From positions 1-28,348 of the forward strand of contig CAYQJO010000029.1 of NCBI GenBank assembly GCA_964417785.1: a DNA stretch of 28,348 bases. Reading direction: 5' to 3'. Under the pieces are notes generated by a model. That model saw nothing but the letters and a program-made list of their open reading frames with translations, had not been told where the DNA came from and searched no databases. Position numbers and translations under genes: made by a program. This DNA comes from DAOTUL01 sp034437435 (GTDB lineage: Bacteria > Chloroflexota > Anaerolineae > Aggregatilineales > Phototrophicaceae). Below, one piece after another: positions 15,402-23,182 of this stretch (positions within the stretch are counted from its first letter, which is position 1; each line of letters starts with the position of its first letter).

Positions 15402-16601
15402 CTAGCCGAGGATTTCGGTGATGATACCCGCGCCTACGGTCAGGCCACCTTCACGGATGGCGAATTTGGAGCCTTTTTCCAGCGCCACAGGCATAATCAA
15501 TTCGACTTCCAGATTCACGTCGTCACCCGGCATCACCATCTCCACGCCTTCCGGCAGGGTGATGGTACCGGTCACGTCCATCGTGCGGACGTAGAACTGC
15601 GGACGGTAGCCGGAGAAGAACGCCTTATGACGGCCACCTTCGTCACGCTTCAGAACATAAACCTGGCTCATGAACCGCTTGTGCGGGGTGATGCTCTTGG
15701 GCTGAGCCAGCACCATACCACGTTCCACATCGTCACGGGTGGTACCGCGCAACAGGATACCGGCGTTGTCGCCAGCTTCGGCGGTGTCCAGTTCCTTGTG
15801 AAACATCTCGATACCGGTCACGACCGTCCGCTGAACATCGTCACGCAGACCGATGATCTCGATTTCCTGACCTTTGTTCAGGGTGCCGCGCTCAACACGA
15901 CCGGTCACCACTGTACCACGCCCCTTGATCGAGAACACGTCCTCAATCGGCATCAGGAAGGGCTTCTCGGTGTCACGCTCCGGTGTCGGAATCCAGTCGT
16001 CCACCGCCTGCATCAGTTCCGTGATGGGCGTGTATTCCGGCGCATTCGGATCGACACTTTCGCTTTCCAGAGCTTGAAGGGCCGAACCGCGAATGATCGG
16101 GGTCTCAGGATCGAACTCGTAGCTTTCCAGCAGCTCGCTCAATTCCATCTCGACCAGTTCCAGCAGTTCTTCGTCGTCCATCTGGTCAATCTTGTTGAGA
16201 AAGACGACCATCGCCGGCACTTCCACCTGACGGGCCAGCAGCACATGTTCACGGGTCTGCGGCATTGGGCCGTCAGGTGCGCTCACAACCAGGATCGCAC
16301 CGTCCATCTGCGCGGCACCGGTAATCATGTTCTTGATGTAGTCACGGTGACCGGGGCAGTCCACATGTGCATAGTGACGAACATCGGTCTCGTATTCCAC
16401 ATGGCGGATGTTAATGGTGATACCGCGCTGCTTCTCTTCCGGAGCATTGTCAATGTCATCATAAGCCATCGACTTGGCGCGGCCAGCCATACCCAGAACC
16501 TTCGTGATTGCGGCGGTCAGGGTGGTCTTGCCATGGTCAACGTGACCAATCGTGCCGATATTTACATGGGGCTTTGAACGGTCAAACTTCTCTTTCGCCA
16601 T
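15402..16601 (-). CDS. tuf: Translation elongation factor Tu
   Basis: GTPase delivering aminoacyl-tRNA to the ribosomal A site. The 399-residue product carries G1 GHVDHGKT at 19-26, G3 DCPGH at 81-85 with the catalytic His85, and G4 NKID at 136-139, followed by domains II and III ending VGAGIITEILG. Small departures from the common sequence are DCPGHRDYIKNMITG (usually DCPGHADYVKN) and TINIRHVEYET in switch I. Only one tuf copy is visible here. It lies between fusA (38 bp upstream) and rpsJ. Confidence 0.99.
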   Translation of the reverse strand: MAKEKFDRSKPHVNIGTIGHVDHGKTTLTAAITKVLGMAGRAKSMAYDDIDNAPEEKQRGITINIRHVEYETDVRHYAHVDCPGHRDYIKNMITGAAQMDGAILVVSAPDGPMPQTREHVLLARQVEVPAMVVFLNKIDQMDDEELLELVEMELSELLESYEFDPETPIIRGSALQALESESVDPNAPEYTPITELMQAVDDWIPTPERDTEKPFLMPIEDVFSIKGRGTVVTGRVERGTLNKGQEIEIIGLRDDVQRTVVTGIEMFHKELDTAEAGDNAGILLRGTTRDDVERGMVLAQPKSITPHKRFMSQVYVLKRDEGGRHKAFFSGYRPQFYVRTMDVTGTITLPEGVEMVMPGDDVNLEVELIMPVALEKGSKFAIREGGLTVGAGIITEILG

Positions 16602-16639
16602 TTTCGTGCTGTCCTTTTCACTTACACTTACTCTATCGC

Positions 16640-18760
16640 TTAGAGCGAGCCTTTGATGACCTCATCGGCTATACTCTGCGGGGCGATTGTGTACTTATCG
16701 AATTCCATCGTGAAATTGCCACGTCCCTGCGTCATATTCCGCAGTTCCGTCGCGTATCCGAACATCTCACCCAGCGGAACCGAGGCTGTGATGGTACTCA
16801 CACCCTGGCCGCGCGGCTGCATACCCTGGATCACACCCCGGCGCGAGGATAGATCGCCCACCACCGTCCCGGTGTAATCATCGGGTACCACGACTTCCAC
16901 CTTCATCGAAGGCTCCAGAATGGCCGGCCCGGCTTTCTGCACGCCGTCTTTGAGCGCCATCGACCCCGCAATCTTGAAGGCGATTTCACTCGAGTCAACA
17001 TCGTGCGACGCACCATCAACCAACCTGGCTTTTACACCCACCACCGGATACCCGGCAAGCACACCGCCTTGCATGGCTTCGCGGATGCCGTTCTCCGTCG
17101 GTCTGATAAACTCACGCGGGACCGAACCACCCTTGATCTCGTCTACGAACAGCAAATCATCGTTGTGCTTGGTGTTTTCCTGAGCCAGAGCCAGGTCCTC
17201 ATCGGTCATCGGATCAAGCTCAATCACGACACGCGCATACTGACCGGAACCGCCAGTCTGGCGCTTGAAGGTGGTATCCACGCGGGTCGAGCGGGTGATT
17301 GTCTCGCGATAAGCCACACGCGGACGCCCTACATTCGCTTCGACCCCATATTCACGCATCATGCGGTCAATCAGCACCTCAAGGTGCAGTTCTCCCATAC
17401 CTTTGATCTTGGTCTGACCCAGTGAGTCATCGACTTCCACCTTGAAAGTCGGGTCCTCTTCGGCCAGACGCCGGAGCGCGATGCCCAGTTTTTCTTGGTC
17501 AGCCTTACTGTTCGGCTCAACGGCGACTTCAATCACCGGTTCAGGGAAGGTGATGGTCTCCAGGACCACCGGATTATCCGGTGCAGTCAGGGTATCGCCG
17601 GTAAAGGTCTCTTTCAGACCAATCACAGCCGCGATATCACCGGCACGCACCTCATCGACATCTTCACGGCGATCTGCAAACATGCGAACGATACGCCCCA
17701 CACGCTCACGATTGCCGGTGGTACTGTTATATACCTGGGTGCCAGCACGCAAGACACCGGAGTAAACGCGAGTAAACGCCAACCGTCCATACTGATCGGT
17801 CACGATCTTGAAGACCAGCGCCGCCAGCGGTTCATCATCACTGGGGCCGCGCAGCAATTCCTCACCCGTTTTGGGATGCAAACCCTTAACCGGCGGGACT
17901 TCCAGCGGTGACGGCAGCAGATCGACCACGCGGTCCAGCATCACCTGGACACCTTTGTTCTTCAGCGCGGAACCACACAGAACTGGCTGAATCTTGTTAG
18001 CGACCGTAGCGGCACGCATGGCACCGATCAGTTCGTCGTTGGTGATTTCCTCTTCCATGAGATACTTCTCGGTGAGGTAATCATCGTTCTCGACGATCTT
18101 CTCAATCATCTCTGCCCGTTCGGTCTCAGCAGCTTCGCGGTGGCTCTCCGGGATCGGGTGCCGTTCAATGGCGGTCCCCAGGTCGTCGCCATAGGTGATC
18201 AACTCCATATCGAGCAGGTCGATAATGCCTTCAAAGCTGTCACCCTCACCGAAGGGTATCTGGATTTTGACCGGGTTGCCCTTCACGCGATCAACAATCA
18301 TATCGACGCAGCGCTGAAAATCCGCCCCGGTGCGATCCATCTTATTGACGAAGCAAATACGCGGTACATGGTATTGATCGGCCTGACGCCAGACTGTCTC
18401 CGACTGCGGTTCAACACCAGCAACGCCGTCGAACACCACCACACCACCATCCAGAACGCGCAGACTGCGCTGGACTTCGGCGGTAAAGTCAACGTGGCCG
18501 GGTGTGTCGATAATGTTGATCTGATGCCCATTCCAGCTACAGGTCACCGCCGCCGAGGTAATAGTAATACCCCGCTCGCGTTCCTGTTCCATGTAGTCGG
18601 TTGTGGCCGCACCTTCGTGGACCTCACCGATCCGGTGAACCATACCGGTATAGTAAAGGACACGCTCCGTCGTCGTGGTCTTGCCTGCATCAATGTGGGC
18701 AATGATCCCGATGTTACGGACCTTCTCGAGTTGGAATTTTTTCGCGTTCTTTTTACCCAT
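16640..18760 (-). CDS. fusA: Translation elongation factor G
   Basis: Translocation GTPase, also acting in ribosome recycling with RRF. The 706-residue product has G1 AHIDAGKT at 21-28, switch I ending in RERGITITSAA, G3 DTPGH at 85-89 and G4 NKMD at 139-142. Domain IV is complete, with the segment TRSTRVDTTFKRQTGGSGQY, and domain V contains VVGDLSSRRGVIQGMQPRGQ. Length is typical (about 700). Position rpsL-rpsG-fusA-tuf is the classic str arrangement, so it is taken as the housekeeping EF-G. Confidence 0.98.
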   Translation of the reverse strand: MGKKNAKKFQLEKVRNIGIIAHIDAGKTTTTERVLYYTGMVHRIGEVHEGAATTDYMEQERERGITITSAAVTCSWNGHQINIIDTPGHVDFTAEVQRSLRVLDGGVVVFDGVAGVEPQSETVWRQADQYHVPRICFVNKMDRTGADFQRCVDMIVDRVKGNPVKIQIPFGEGDSFEGIIDLLDMELITYGDDLGTAIERHPIPESHREAAETERAEMIEKIVENDDYLTEKYLMEEEITNDELIGAMRAATVANKIQPVLCGSALKNKGVQVMLDRVVDLLPSPLEVPPVKGLHPKTGEELLRGPSDDEPLAALVFKIVTDQYGRLAFTRVYSGVLRAGTQVYNSTTGNRERVGRIVRMFADRREDVDEVRAGDIAAVIGLKETFTGDTLTAPDNPVVLETITFPEPVIEVAVEPNSKADQEKLGIALRRLAEEDPTFKVEVDDSLGQTKIKGMGELHLEVLIDRMMREYGVEANVGRPRVAYRETITRSTRVDTTFKRQTGGSGQYARVVIELDPMTDEDLALAQENTKHNDDLLFVDEIKGGSVPREFIRPTENGIREAMQGGVLAGYPVVGVKARLVDGASHDVDSSEIAFKIAGSMALKDGVQKAGPAILEPSMKVEVVVPDDYTGTVVGDLSSRRGVIQGMQPRGQGVSTITASVPLGEMFGYATELRNMTQGRGNFTMEFDKYTIAPQSIADEVIKGSL

Positions 18761-18773
18761 CGACCTTCCTCAA

Positions 18774-19241
18774 TTAGCGGAAATGTGCGAACGCACGGTT
18801 AGCTTCTGCCATACGGTGCGTATCGTCTTTCCTTTTAATGGCCGCACCCTGGCCTTCGGCGGCATCCATCAACTCCGCCGCCAGCCTACTCGCCATACCC
18901 CGACCAGAACGAGCTTTGGCAAATTGCAGAAGCCAACGCATCGCCAGCGAGATCGACCGGCCATGCGGAACTTCCACCGGCACCTGATAGGTGGAACCAC
19001 CAACACGACGCGGCTTGACCTCTACAGTCGGTGCAACGTTGCGCAGAGCCTGCTCAAATACATCAATTGGGTCGCGCTTGGCCCGCTCTTCGATCATGCT
19101 CAACGCGGTATACATGATCTTCTGGGCGGTACTTTTTTTGCCTCCATGCATCATGCGATTGATGAACATGGCGACATGAATGTTGTTATAGCGCTTATCC
19201 GGTTCAACTTTCCGCCGGGGCGGACTGTTTCTTCTGGGCAT
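18774..19241 (-). CDS. rpsG: 30S ribosomal protein S7
   Basis: Primary 16S rRNA-binding head protein uS7; in E. coli it represses the str operon. The 155-residue product starts MPRRNSPPRRKVEPDKRYNN and has MFINRMMHGGKKSTAQKIMY (the S7 signature), PTVEVKPRRVGGSTYQVPVE and RMAEANRAFAHFR at the end. Length is normal (156). It begins 3 bp after the rpsL stop. Confidence 0.98.
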   Translation of the reverse strand: MPRRNSPPRRKVEPDKRYNNIHVAMFINRMMHGGKKSTAQKIMYTALSMIEERAKRDPIDVFEQALRNVAPTVEVKPRRVGGSTYQVPVEVPHGRSISLAMRWLLQFAKARSGRGMASRLAAELMDAAEGQGAAIKRKDDTHRMAEANRAFAHFR

Positions 19242-19244
19242 TGC

Positions 19245-19664
19245 CTACTCCTTGGGCCGCTTGGCACCGTATTTACTACGGCCTTGCTTGCGATTCTTAA
19301 CGCCGTCGGTATCCAATGTGCCGCGCACGATATGATAGCGCACACCCGGCAGGTCCTTCACACGACCGCCACGTACCAGGACCACACTATGCTCCTGCAG
19401 GCTGTGTCCTTCACCCGGAATATAAGCCGTCACTTCGATGCCGTTGGTGAGGCGGACACGCGCCACCTTCCGCAGCGCTGAATTCGGCTTCTTGGGTGTC
19501 ATGGTTTTCACCTGGGTGCATACGCCGCGCTTGGCCGGTGCGCCCCGCCGGTGGCGAGTGCGTTTCTGGTCCATCGCGTTAAACGTATATTGCAGCGCCG
19601 GAGCCTTTGTTTTCTTAGACTTCGCCTTACGGCCCTTGCGCACCAACTGATTAATGGTTGGCAT
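19245..19664 (-). CDS. rpsL: 30S ribosomal protein S12
   Basis: Decoding-centre protein uS12. The start used is the ATG at 19662-19664 (MPTINQLVRKGRKAKSKKTK) with GGAG eight bases upstream; a longer open frame into the leader has no conserved residues. The 139-residue product has MTPKKPNSALRKVARV at 55-70 and GGRVKDLPGVRYHIVRG at 99-115, the regions where streptomycin-resistance changes occur, both wild-type. Residues about 25-40 (QYTFNAMDQKRTRHRR) form an insertion relative to E. coli and Thermus S12, at the position where Firmicutes S12 also has about 13 extra residues. Confidence 0.98.
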   Translation of the reverse strand: MPTINQLVRKGRKAKSKKTKAPALQYTFNAMDQKRTRHRRGAPAKRGVCTQVKTMTPKKPNSALRKVARVRLTNGIEVTAYIPGEGHSLQEHSVVLVRGGRVKDLPGVRYHIVRGTLDTDGVKNRKQGRSKYGAKRPKE

Positions 19665-19830
19665 AAAACACTCCAAAACAACTTCCAAGCATGCAAACGG
19701 GCGTTCACAATAGACGCCCGTATACTTCTTACTTCGCGGCGAGCTATCGGCACATGGCATGACGCTTTCGCCAGCATCTACTCAGTTCGGCACGCCATTG
19801 CCTTCAAGAAGGTTGTGTGCCGCGCTTGCA
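19665..19830 (-). promoter_or_regulatory. Structured 5' leader of the rpsL-rpsG-fusA-tuf operon
   Basis: If transcription starts about seven bases after the -10 element, the rpsL message has a leader of about 165 nt. It contains several inverted repeats: CGGCAC/GTGCCG (19788-19793 and 19817-19822) enclosing CCTTC/GAAGG (19801-19812); GACGCT/AGCATC (about 19761-19777, one wobble); and ACGGGCGT/ACGCCCGT (19697-19704 and 19714-19721, nine-base loop), the last about 33 bases before the rpsL ATG. No protein-coding frame is supported. Such a leader is suited to attenuation or ribosomal-protein feedback; the mechanism is inferred. Confidence 0.5.
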
Positions 19831-19837
19831 GGCGCTT

Positions 19838-19866
19838 ATATTATCACCCGCCTGGAGTCATGTCAA
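19838..19866 (-). promoter_or_regulatory. Strong sigma70-type promoter for the ribosomal super-operon
   Basis: On the minus strand a consensus -35 TTGACA (19861-19866) is followed after exactly 17 bp by TAATAT (19838-19843), preceded by TGA, so it also has an extended -10 (TGn). The bases after the -10 (AAGCGCC) are GC-rich, the kind of discriminator associated with stringent control. It lies just 6 bp beyond the stop of the FHA-receiver gene, so this promoter separates that gene from the ribosomal block. Confidence 0.8.
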
Positions 19867-19872
19867 CAGTGT

Positions 19873-20739
19873 TTACGCCTCCATCTGGGGCAATATCTTC
19901 GCAAATCCGCGCAAGAGTTCATCAATCCCGACCGGCTTCGTCAGAAAAACATCCACACCGGCGTCGATGGCCTGACCCATCTGGTATCCGCCGGAAGCAC
20001 TGCTCACCACCACCAGTGGCAGGTCTTCGGTCTGTGAGCGCACATAATTGACCAGTTGCAGGCCCGTGCCATCAGGGAACATCCATTCCAGGACAATTGC
20101 CTGTGGCAATGTTTCCTGCACCATCGACAGGGCCTCGGTGACATTCGATACTGTTATGATGCTGAAACCACTCTTGGTAAGGACATGGCCGATCATCTGC
20201 GCGACCTGCTCATCGTTATCCAGCACCATGATCGTTTGTCCGCTGCCAATTTTCGGTATATCGACATCGATATAGGGGGTGGCGTTTTTCTCATAGCTGC
20301 TGGGCATCACCACAAACAACACCTGAAGTTCCAACATGCCCAGGCGCAGCACATCTCCATGGTGCAGCCGGTACTCTTTTTCCGGCTCCAATCGACCGTC
20401 ATTCAAGAACGTCCCGTTGGAGCTATTGAGATCGCGAATGGTCACGCGGCTGTTGCGGGCAGTGATCACGGCATGGTGACGCGAAACCCCCATCTCATAC
20501 GCCTGGTAGGGTTGGAGGTCGATGTCGGTCGTGCGTTGTTTATCTTTATCCCCGCGCCCCATCGTCATCGATTCAGTCACCAACACCTGCATCATGGAGG
20601 CGGTTCCGATCACCCGAAATTCGATGATCCAGGGCATGGCGTATTCCAGCGGGCCAGTACCCATCTTGGGCGGTGCAGCGGGAATGTCATCCATATTCAG
20701 ATGACGGGTCACACCTCGACGCGGCGGTTTTTCTCCCAT
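19873..20739 (-). CDS. FHA domain - response-regulator receiver fusion protein with substituted phospho-site
   Basis: A 288-residue soluble protein. An FHA domain occupies about 50-140, with MGRG at 60-63, VSRHHAVI at 85-92 and LNSSNGTFLN at 104-113, the residues that recognise phosphothreonine peptides. A receiver domain follows at about 167-286: TIMVLDNDEQV at the acidic pocket, VVVSSASGG at the switch Ser, and FLTKPV with the conserved Lys268. The position of the phospho-accepting Asp is Glu218 (IVLEWMFPDGTG), and the acidic pair is Asp174-Asn175, so ordinary phosphorylation is unlikely. There is no DNA-binding domain. It may read Ser/Thr-kinase signals through FHA and dock partners through a locked receiver; the target is unknown. 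The gene stands alone between an acyl-CoA dehydrogenase gene and the rpsL promoter. Confidence 0.88.
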   Translation of the reverse strand: MGEKPPRRGVTRHLNMDDIPAAPPKMGTGPLEYAMPWIIEFRVIGTASMMQVLVTESMTMGRGDKDKQRTTDIDLQPYQAYEMGVSRHHAVITARNSRVTIRDLNSSNGTFLNDGRLEPEKEYRLHHGDVLRLGMLELQVLFVVMPSSYEKNATPYIDVDIPKIGSGQTIMVLDNDEQVAQMIGHVLTKSGFSIITVSNVTEALSMVQETLPQAIVLEWMFPDGTGLQLVNYVRSQTEDLPLVVVSSASGGYQMGQAIDAGVDVFLTKPVGIDELLRGFAKILPQMEA

Positions 20740-20788
20740 GAGAATAATCCTGGCTCTCTTCTAGGTTATATTTCCATTGTACCCCTAT

Positions 20789-20794
20789 ATTATA
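20789..20794 (-). promoter_or_regulatory. Possible -10 element of the FHA-receiver gene
   Basis: A consensus TATAAT on the minus strand lies 49 bp upstream of the ATG in the 91-bp gap after the acyl-CoA dehydrogenase gene. The -35 position (about 20812-20817, ACAGAT) is a poor match. The assignment rests on the -10 hexamer and its position only. Confidence 0.4.
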
Positions 20795-20830
20795 CGGACT
20801 CCGCATAAACAATCTGTACAGATAACAGAC

Positions 20831-22003
20831 TTATCCTCGGAAAAGCTCACGCACGATGATATTCCGCTGGATTTCGCTGGTACCTTCGTAAATCTGGAAA
20901 ATCTTTACATCCCGCAGCAGCTTCTCCACCGGGTATTCGCGCATGAAGCCGTAACCGCCGAAAACCTGAACCGCATCGACCGCCGCTTTGGTCGCCATAT
21001 CGGCAGCAAAGGCTTTGGCATAGGCCGGGACTTTGGGATTGGCGATCCCGGCATCGACCTGCCACGCTGCCTGCCACACCAGCAAACGCGAGGCTTCATA
21101 GTTAATCGCCATATCGGCAATTTTGTGTCCGATGGCCTGATGCTGGTAGATCGGCACACCAAAGGCTTCCCGCTCTCTGGCATAGCGGACGGACTCCTCT
21201 AAGGCCCGCCGCTGCAATCCGACCGCGGCGGCAGCCACGCCTGGACGACTGTGATCGAAAACTTTCATCGCCAGATAGAAGCCGGTGCCTTCGTCACCGA
21301 TCCGGTTTTCTTCCGGCACCTCGACATTCTCGAAGACAATCTCGGCAGTGTCGGAGGCACGCTGGCCGAGTTTCTCAAATTTGCGTCCCACGCTCACACC
21401 GGGCGCGTCGCGATCTACGATGAAGCACGACATACCACGATGTCCGGCAGACGGATCGGTCTTGGCGAAGACGGTGAAAAAGTTGGCATGGCTGGCGTTG
21501 GTGATAAAGGTCTTGGACCCGTTTATAATGTAGGCTGCACCTTTTTTCTCGGCACGGGTCTCGATGCCGACGACATTGGACCCGGCGTTGGCTTCGGTCA
21601 CACCATAGGATGCATACTGCCCCTGGTCCACAATGCGGTTGCCCAACCACTCCGATTTCTGCTGTTCATTCCCACCCAGAATGATCGGCAGCAGCGCTAG
21701 GCTGTTTGTACTGATACTGGTGCCGATTCCAGTGCAGCCGTAGCCAAACTCCTCGCTGACCAGACACTCCTCAAAGACGGTTGCACCCGCACCGCCATAG
21801 TCCTCCGGCACATTCATGTTGACGATGCCCAGTTCACGGGCTTTGTTAAAAATCTCTTCGGGAAACGTTGCGTTTTCGTCAAACTCAGCAGCGACGGGCG
21901 TAATCTCGTTGGCAGTGAAGTCCCGCGCCATCTTTTGTAACATCTCTTGTTCTTCGGTCAGTGCGAAACCAACACCCGACCCGTCCATCACTTTGTCAGC
22001 CAT
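20831..22003 (-). CDS. Acyl-CoA dehydrogenase (short/medium-chain type)
   Basis: FAD enzyme of the family that oxidises acyl-CoA to trans-2-enoyl-CoA and passes electrons to ETF. The 390-residue product has the usual three-domain length, the N-terminal helical domain with VPEDYGGAGA, signature 1 YGVTEANAGSN at 133-143 (flavin contact), and signature 2 FGGYGFMREYPVEKLLRD followed by IFQIYEGTSEIQR. The predicted catalytic base is Glu373 in YEGT, as in butyryl- and medium-chain enzymes. Chain length or a branched-chain substrate cannot be decided from sequence alone. Neighbouring genes are not beta-oxidation genes; the gene appears to have its own promoter and operator. Confidence 0.94.
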   Translation of the reverse strand: MADKVMDGSGVGFALTEEQEMLQKMARDFTANEITPVAAEFDENATFPEEIFNKARELGIVNMNVPEDYGGAGATVFEECLVSEEFGYGCTGIGTSISTNSLALLPIILGGNEQQKSEWLGNRIVDQGQYASYGVTEANAGSNVVGIETRAEKKGAAYIINGSKTFITNASHANFFTVFAKTDPSAGHRGMSCFIVDRDAPGVSVGRKFEKLGQRASDTAEIVFENVEVPEENRIGDEGTGFYLAMKVFDHSRPGVAAAAVGLQRRALEESVRYAREREAFGVPIYQHQAIGHKIADMAINYEASRLLVWQAAWQVDAGIANPKVPAYAKAFAADMATKAAVDAVQVFGGYGFMREYPVEKLLRDVKIFQIYEGTSEIQRNIIVRELFRG

Positions 22004-22019
22004 ACTATCTCCAAATCAT

Positions 22020-22047
22020 TTAATTAAACGAGCATTCGATTAATTAT
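22020..22047. promoter_or_regulatory. Operator-like dyad at the acyl-CoA dehydrogenase promoter
   Basis: Two 12-bp half-sites, TTAATTAAACGA (22020-22031) and TCGATTAATTAT (22036-22047), are inverted about a 4-bp centre and match at 10 of 12 positions. The dyad covers most of the -10 hexamer and the likely transcription start of the downstream gene, ending 16 bp before its start codon. This is the geometry of a repressor operator, for example of a TetR- or GntR-type regulator of fatty-acid oxidation; the regulator is not in the window and its identity is unknown. Confidence 0.5.
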
Positions 22048-22051
22048 AGCA
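22043..22051 (-). promoter_or_regulatory. Extended -10 promoter element of the acyl-CoA dehydrogenase gene
   Basis: On the minus strand TGC is followed directly by a consensus TATAAT (22043-22048), an extended -10 (TGn-TATAAT). No good -35 is found at 16-18 bp, which extended -10 promoters can tolerate. It lies 39 bp upstream of the ATG, and the operator-like dyad overlaps it. Confidence 0.5.
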
Positions 22052-22105
22052 AATGCGTTCAGGTTGCTGAGATGAATGTTTGATGAAGGCACAGCATCTG
22101 GTGTT

Positions 22106-23110
22106 TTATAGCTGCTTCAAGATCGCGTCGGCAGCCGCCAGACCAGAAAGCGCAGCCCCCTCCACACGCGGACCGCCGAAGGCGTCACCGGCGAAGACCA
22201 GCAGCGGGTCATTATCCGCCACCAGACAGCGTTCGGGGTAAGGGGTCAACGGTGTGGCATAGCGCCAGCGCTTGAGCTGCGCCTCACGGATTTTGGCGTT
22301 TTCGCGCAGAAATAGCTGCAAATCAGCCCGCATGGCGTTCAGAATGCGGCCATCGGGAGCGCTCCACATCTGCTGGCTGTATCGCTCACTGCACTGCACC
22401 GTGACCACTGTTTGGCTTGCCGAGATGCCCTTTTGCTGATTATCAGCCACCCACATGACGTTCGAGTTTTTGCGCTGGACAGCACCGGGGGGAGGCAGAA
22501 GCACACGGCCTTCTACCCAGAACATGCCGGTCAGTGAGGGGGCATATTCAATCGCCCGCAGTGCCTTTGCATCGTCTGGTGCCAGATCAGTCGCCCCTTC
22601 ATCCAGGATGGGCAGCGCCTGGGGGACGGGAATCGTTACCAACAACACCTTGCCGGTAACCAGATCACCGTCTTCATTCTGCAAAATCCAGCCTTCCTCG
22701 TCACAGGTTGCGGTGACGATACGCTGGTTAAGCTGGATATCGGTCACATCACGGGCGACATGCTTTGCCAGGGCGTTCATGCCACCATGCGTTGCATAAC
22801 GCGGATGGCCTTCAGTATCTTGAGATGAAAAGAGGCTGCCATCACTGAAGCCATACGACCAGACAAAAATCACACCATCTTCCAACCATTGATCCACCCA
22901 TGTCTGGAATTCGGGCGTGCGCACGGTGAAGAACTGCGCACCATGATCCGCCCGTCCGGAACCGATCCGGCGCGTTGCCAGACGACCACCGACACTGCGC
23001 CCCTTATCCAGCACGGTAACGCGCACACCGTTCTTCTGAAGCACCGATGCCGCCAACAAACCGCTCATACCAGCACCCACAACAAGCACATCCACCTGAA
23101 TGTCTGACAT
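22106..23110 (-). CDS. FAD-dependent amine oxidase / renalase-like oxidoreductase
   Basis: A 334-residue flavoprotein. The N-terminus has the dinucleotide fold VDVLVVGAGMSGLLAA (GAGMSG at 12-17) ending in Asp35, then GRSVGGRLATRR at 37-48 and ADHGAQFFTV at 54-63, the pattern of renalase-like proteins. The C-terminus has the FAD-binding segment LLVFAGDAFGGPRVEGAALS and GLAAADAI. No signal peptide or membrane helix is seen, so it is likely cytosolic. Related proteins oxidise aberrant reduced nicotinamide isomers or amines; the substrate here is unknown. It is transcribed away from ssrA and is 102 bp upstream of the acyl-CoA dehydrogenase gene, with no evidence that they share a message. Confidence 0.85.
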   Translation of the reverse strand: MSDIQVDVLVVGAGMSGLLAASVLQKNGVRVTVLDKGRSVGGRLATRRIGSGRADHGAQFFTVRTPEFQTWVDQWLEDGVIFVWSYGFSDGSLFSSQDTEGHPRYATHGGMNALAKHVARDVTDIQLNQRIVTATCDEEGWILQNEDGDLVTGKVLLVTIPVPQALPILDEGATDLAPDDAKALRAIEYAPSLTGMFWVEGRVLLPPPGAVQRKNSNVMWVADNQQKGISASQTVVTVQCSERYSQQMWSAPDGRILNAMRADLQLFLRENAKIREAQLKRWRYATPLTPYPERCLVADNDPLLVFAGDAFGGPRVEGAALSGLAAADAILKQL

Positions 23111-23143
23111 TTATCTACCTTTTTATCACAATCGCAACAAGTC

Positions 23144-23172
23144 TATACAAAGCTGTAACTTTTTGCTAGACT
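23144..23172 (+). promoter_or_regulatory. Possible promoter of ssrA
   Basis: TATACA (23144-23149) and TAGACT (23167-23172) are 17 bp apart, and the -10 is preceded by TGC, giving an extended -10. The expected start is a few bases before the mature 5' end at 23183, fitting a short leader removed by RNase P. Hexamer matches are moderate. Confidence 0.4.
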
Positions 23173-23182
23173 TGGGGTATAC

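Noticed and set aside
15627..16577. A 316-codon open frame on the plus strand opposite tuf
   Set aside because: It is the mirror of the strongly conserved EF-Tu reading frame; its translation is rich in His/Gln/Arg with no recognisable family and has no ribosome-binding site.
18675..19481. A 268-codon plus-strand frame across rpsG, rpsL and the fusA start
   Set aside because: It spans three certain genes on the other strand and has no conserved features.
20056..20808. A 250-codon open frame on the plus strand opposite the FHA-receiver gene
   Set aside because: His/Gln-rich with no domain; the minus frame contains clear FHA and receiver motifs.
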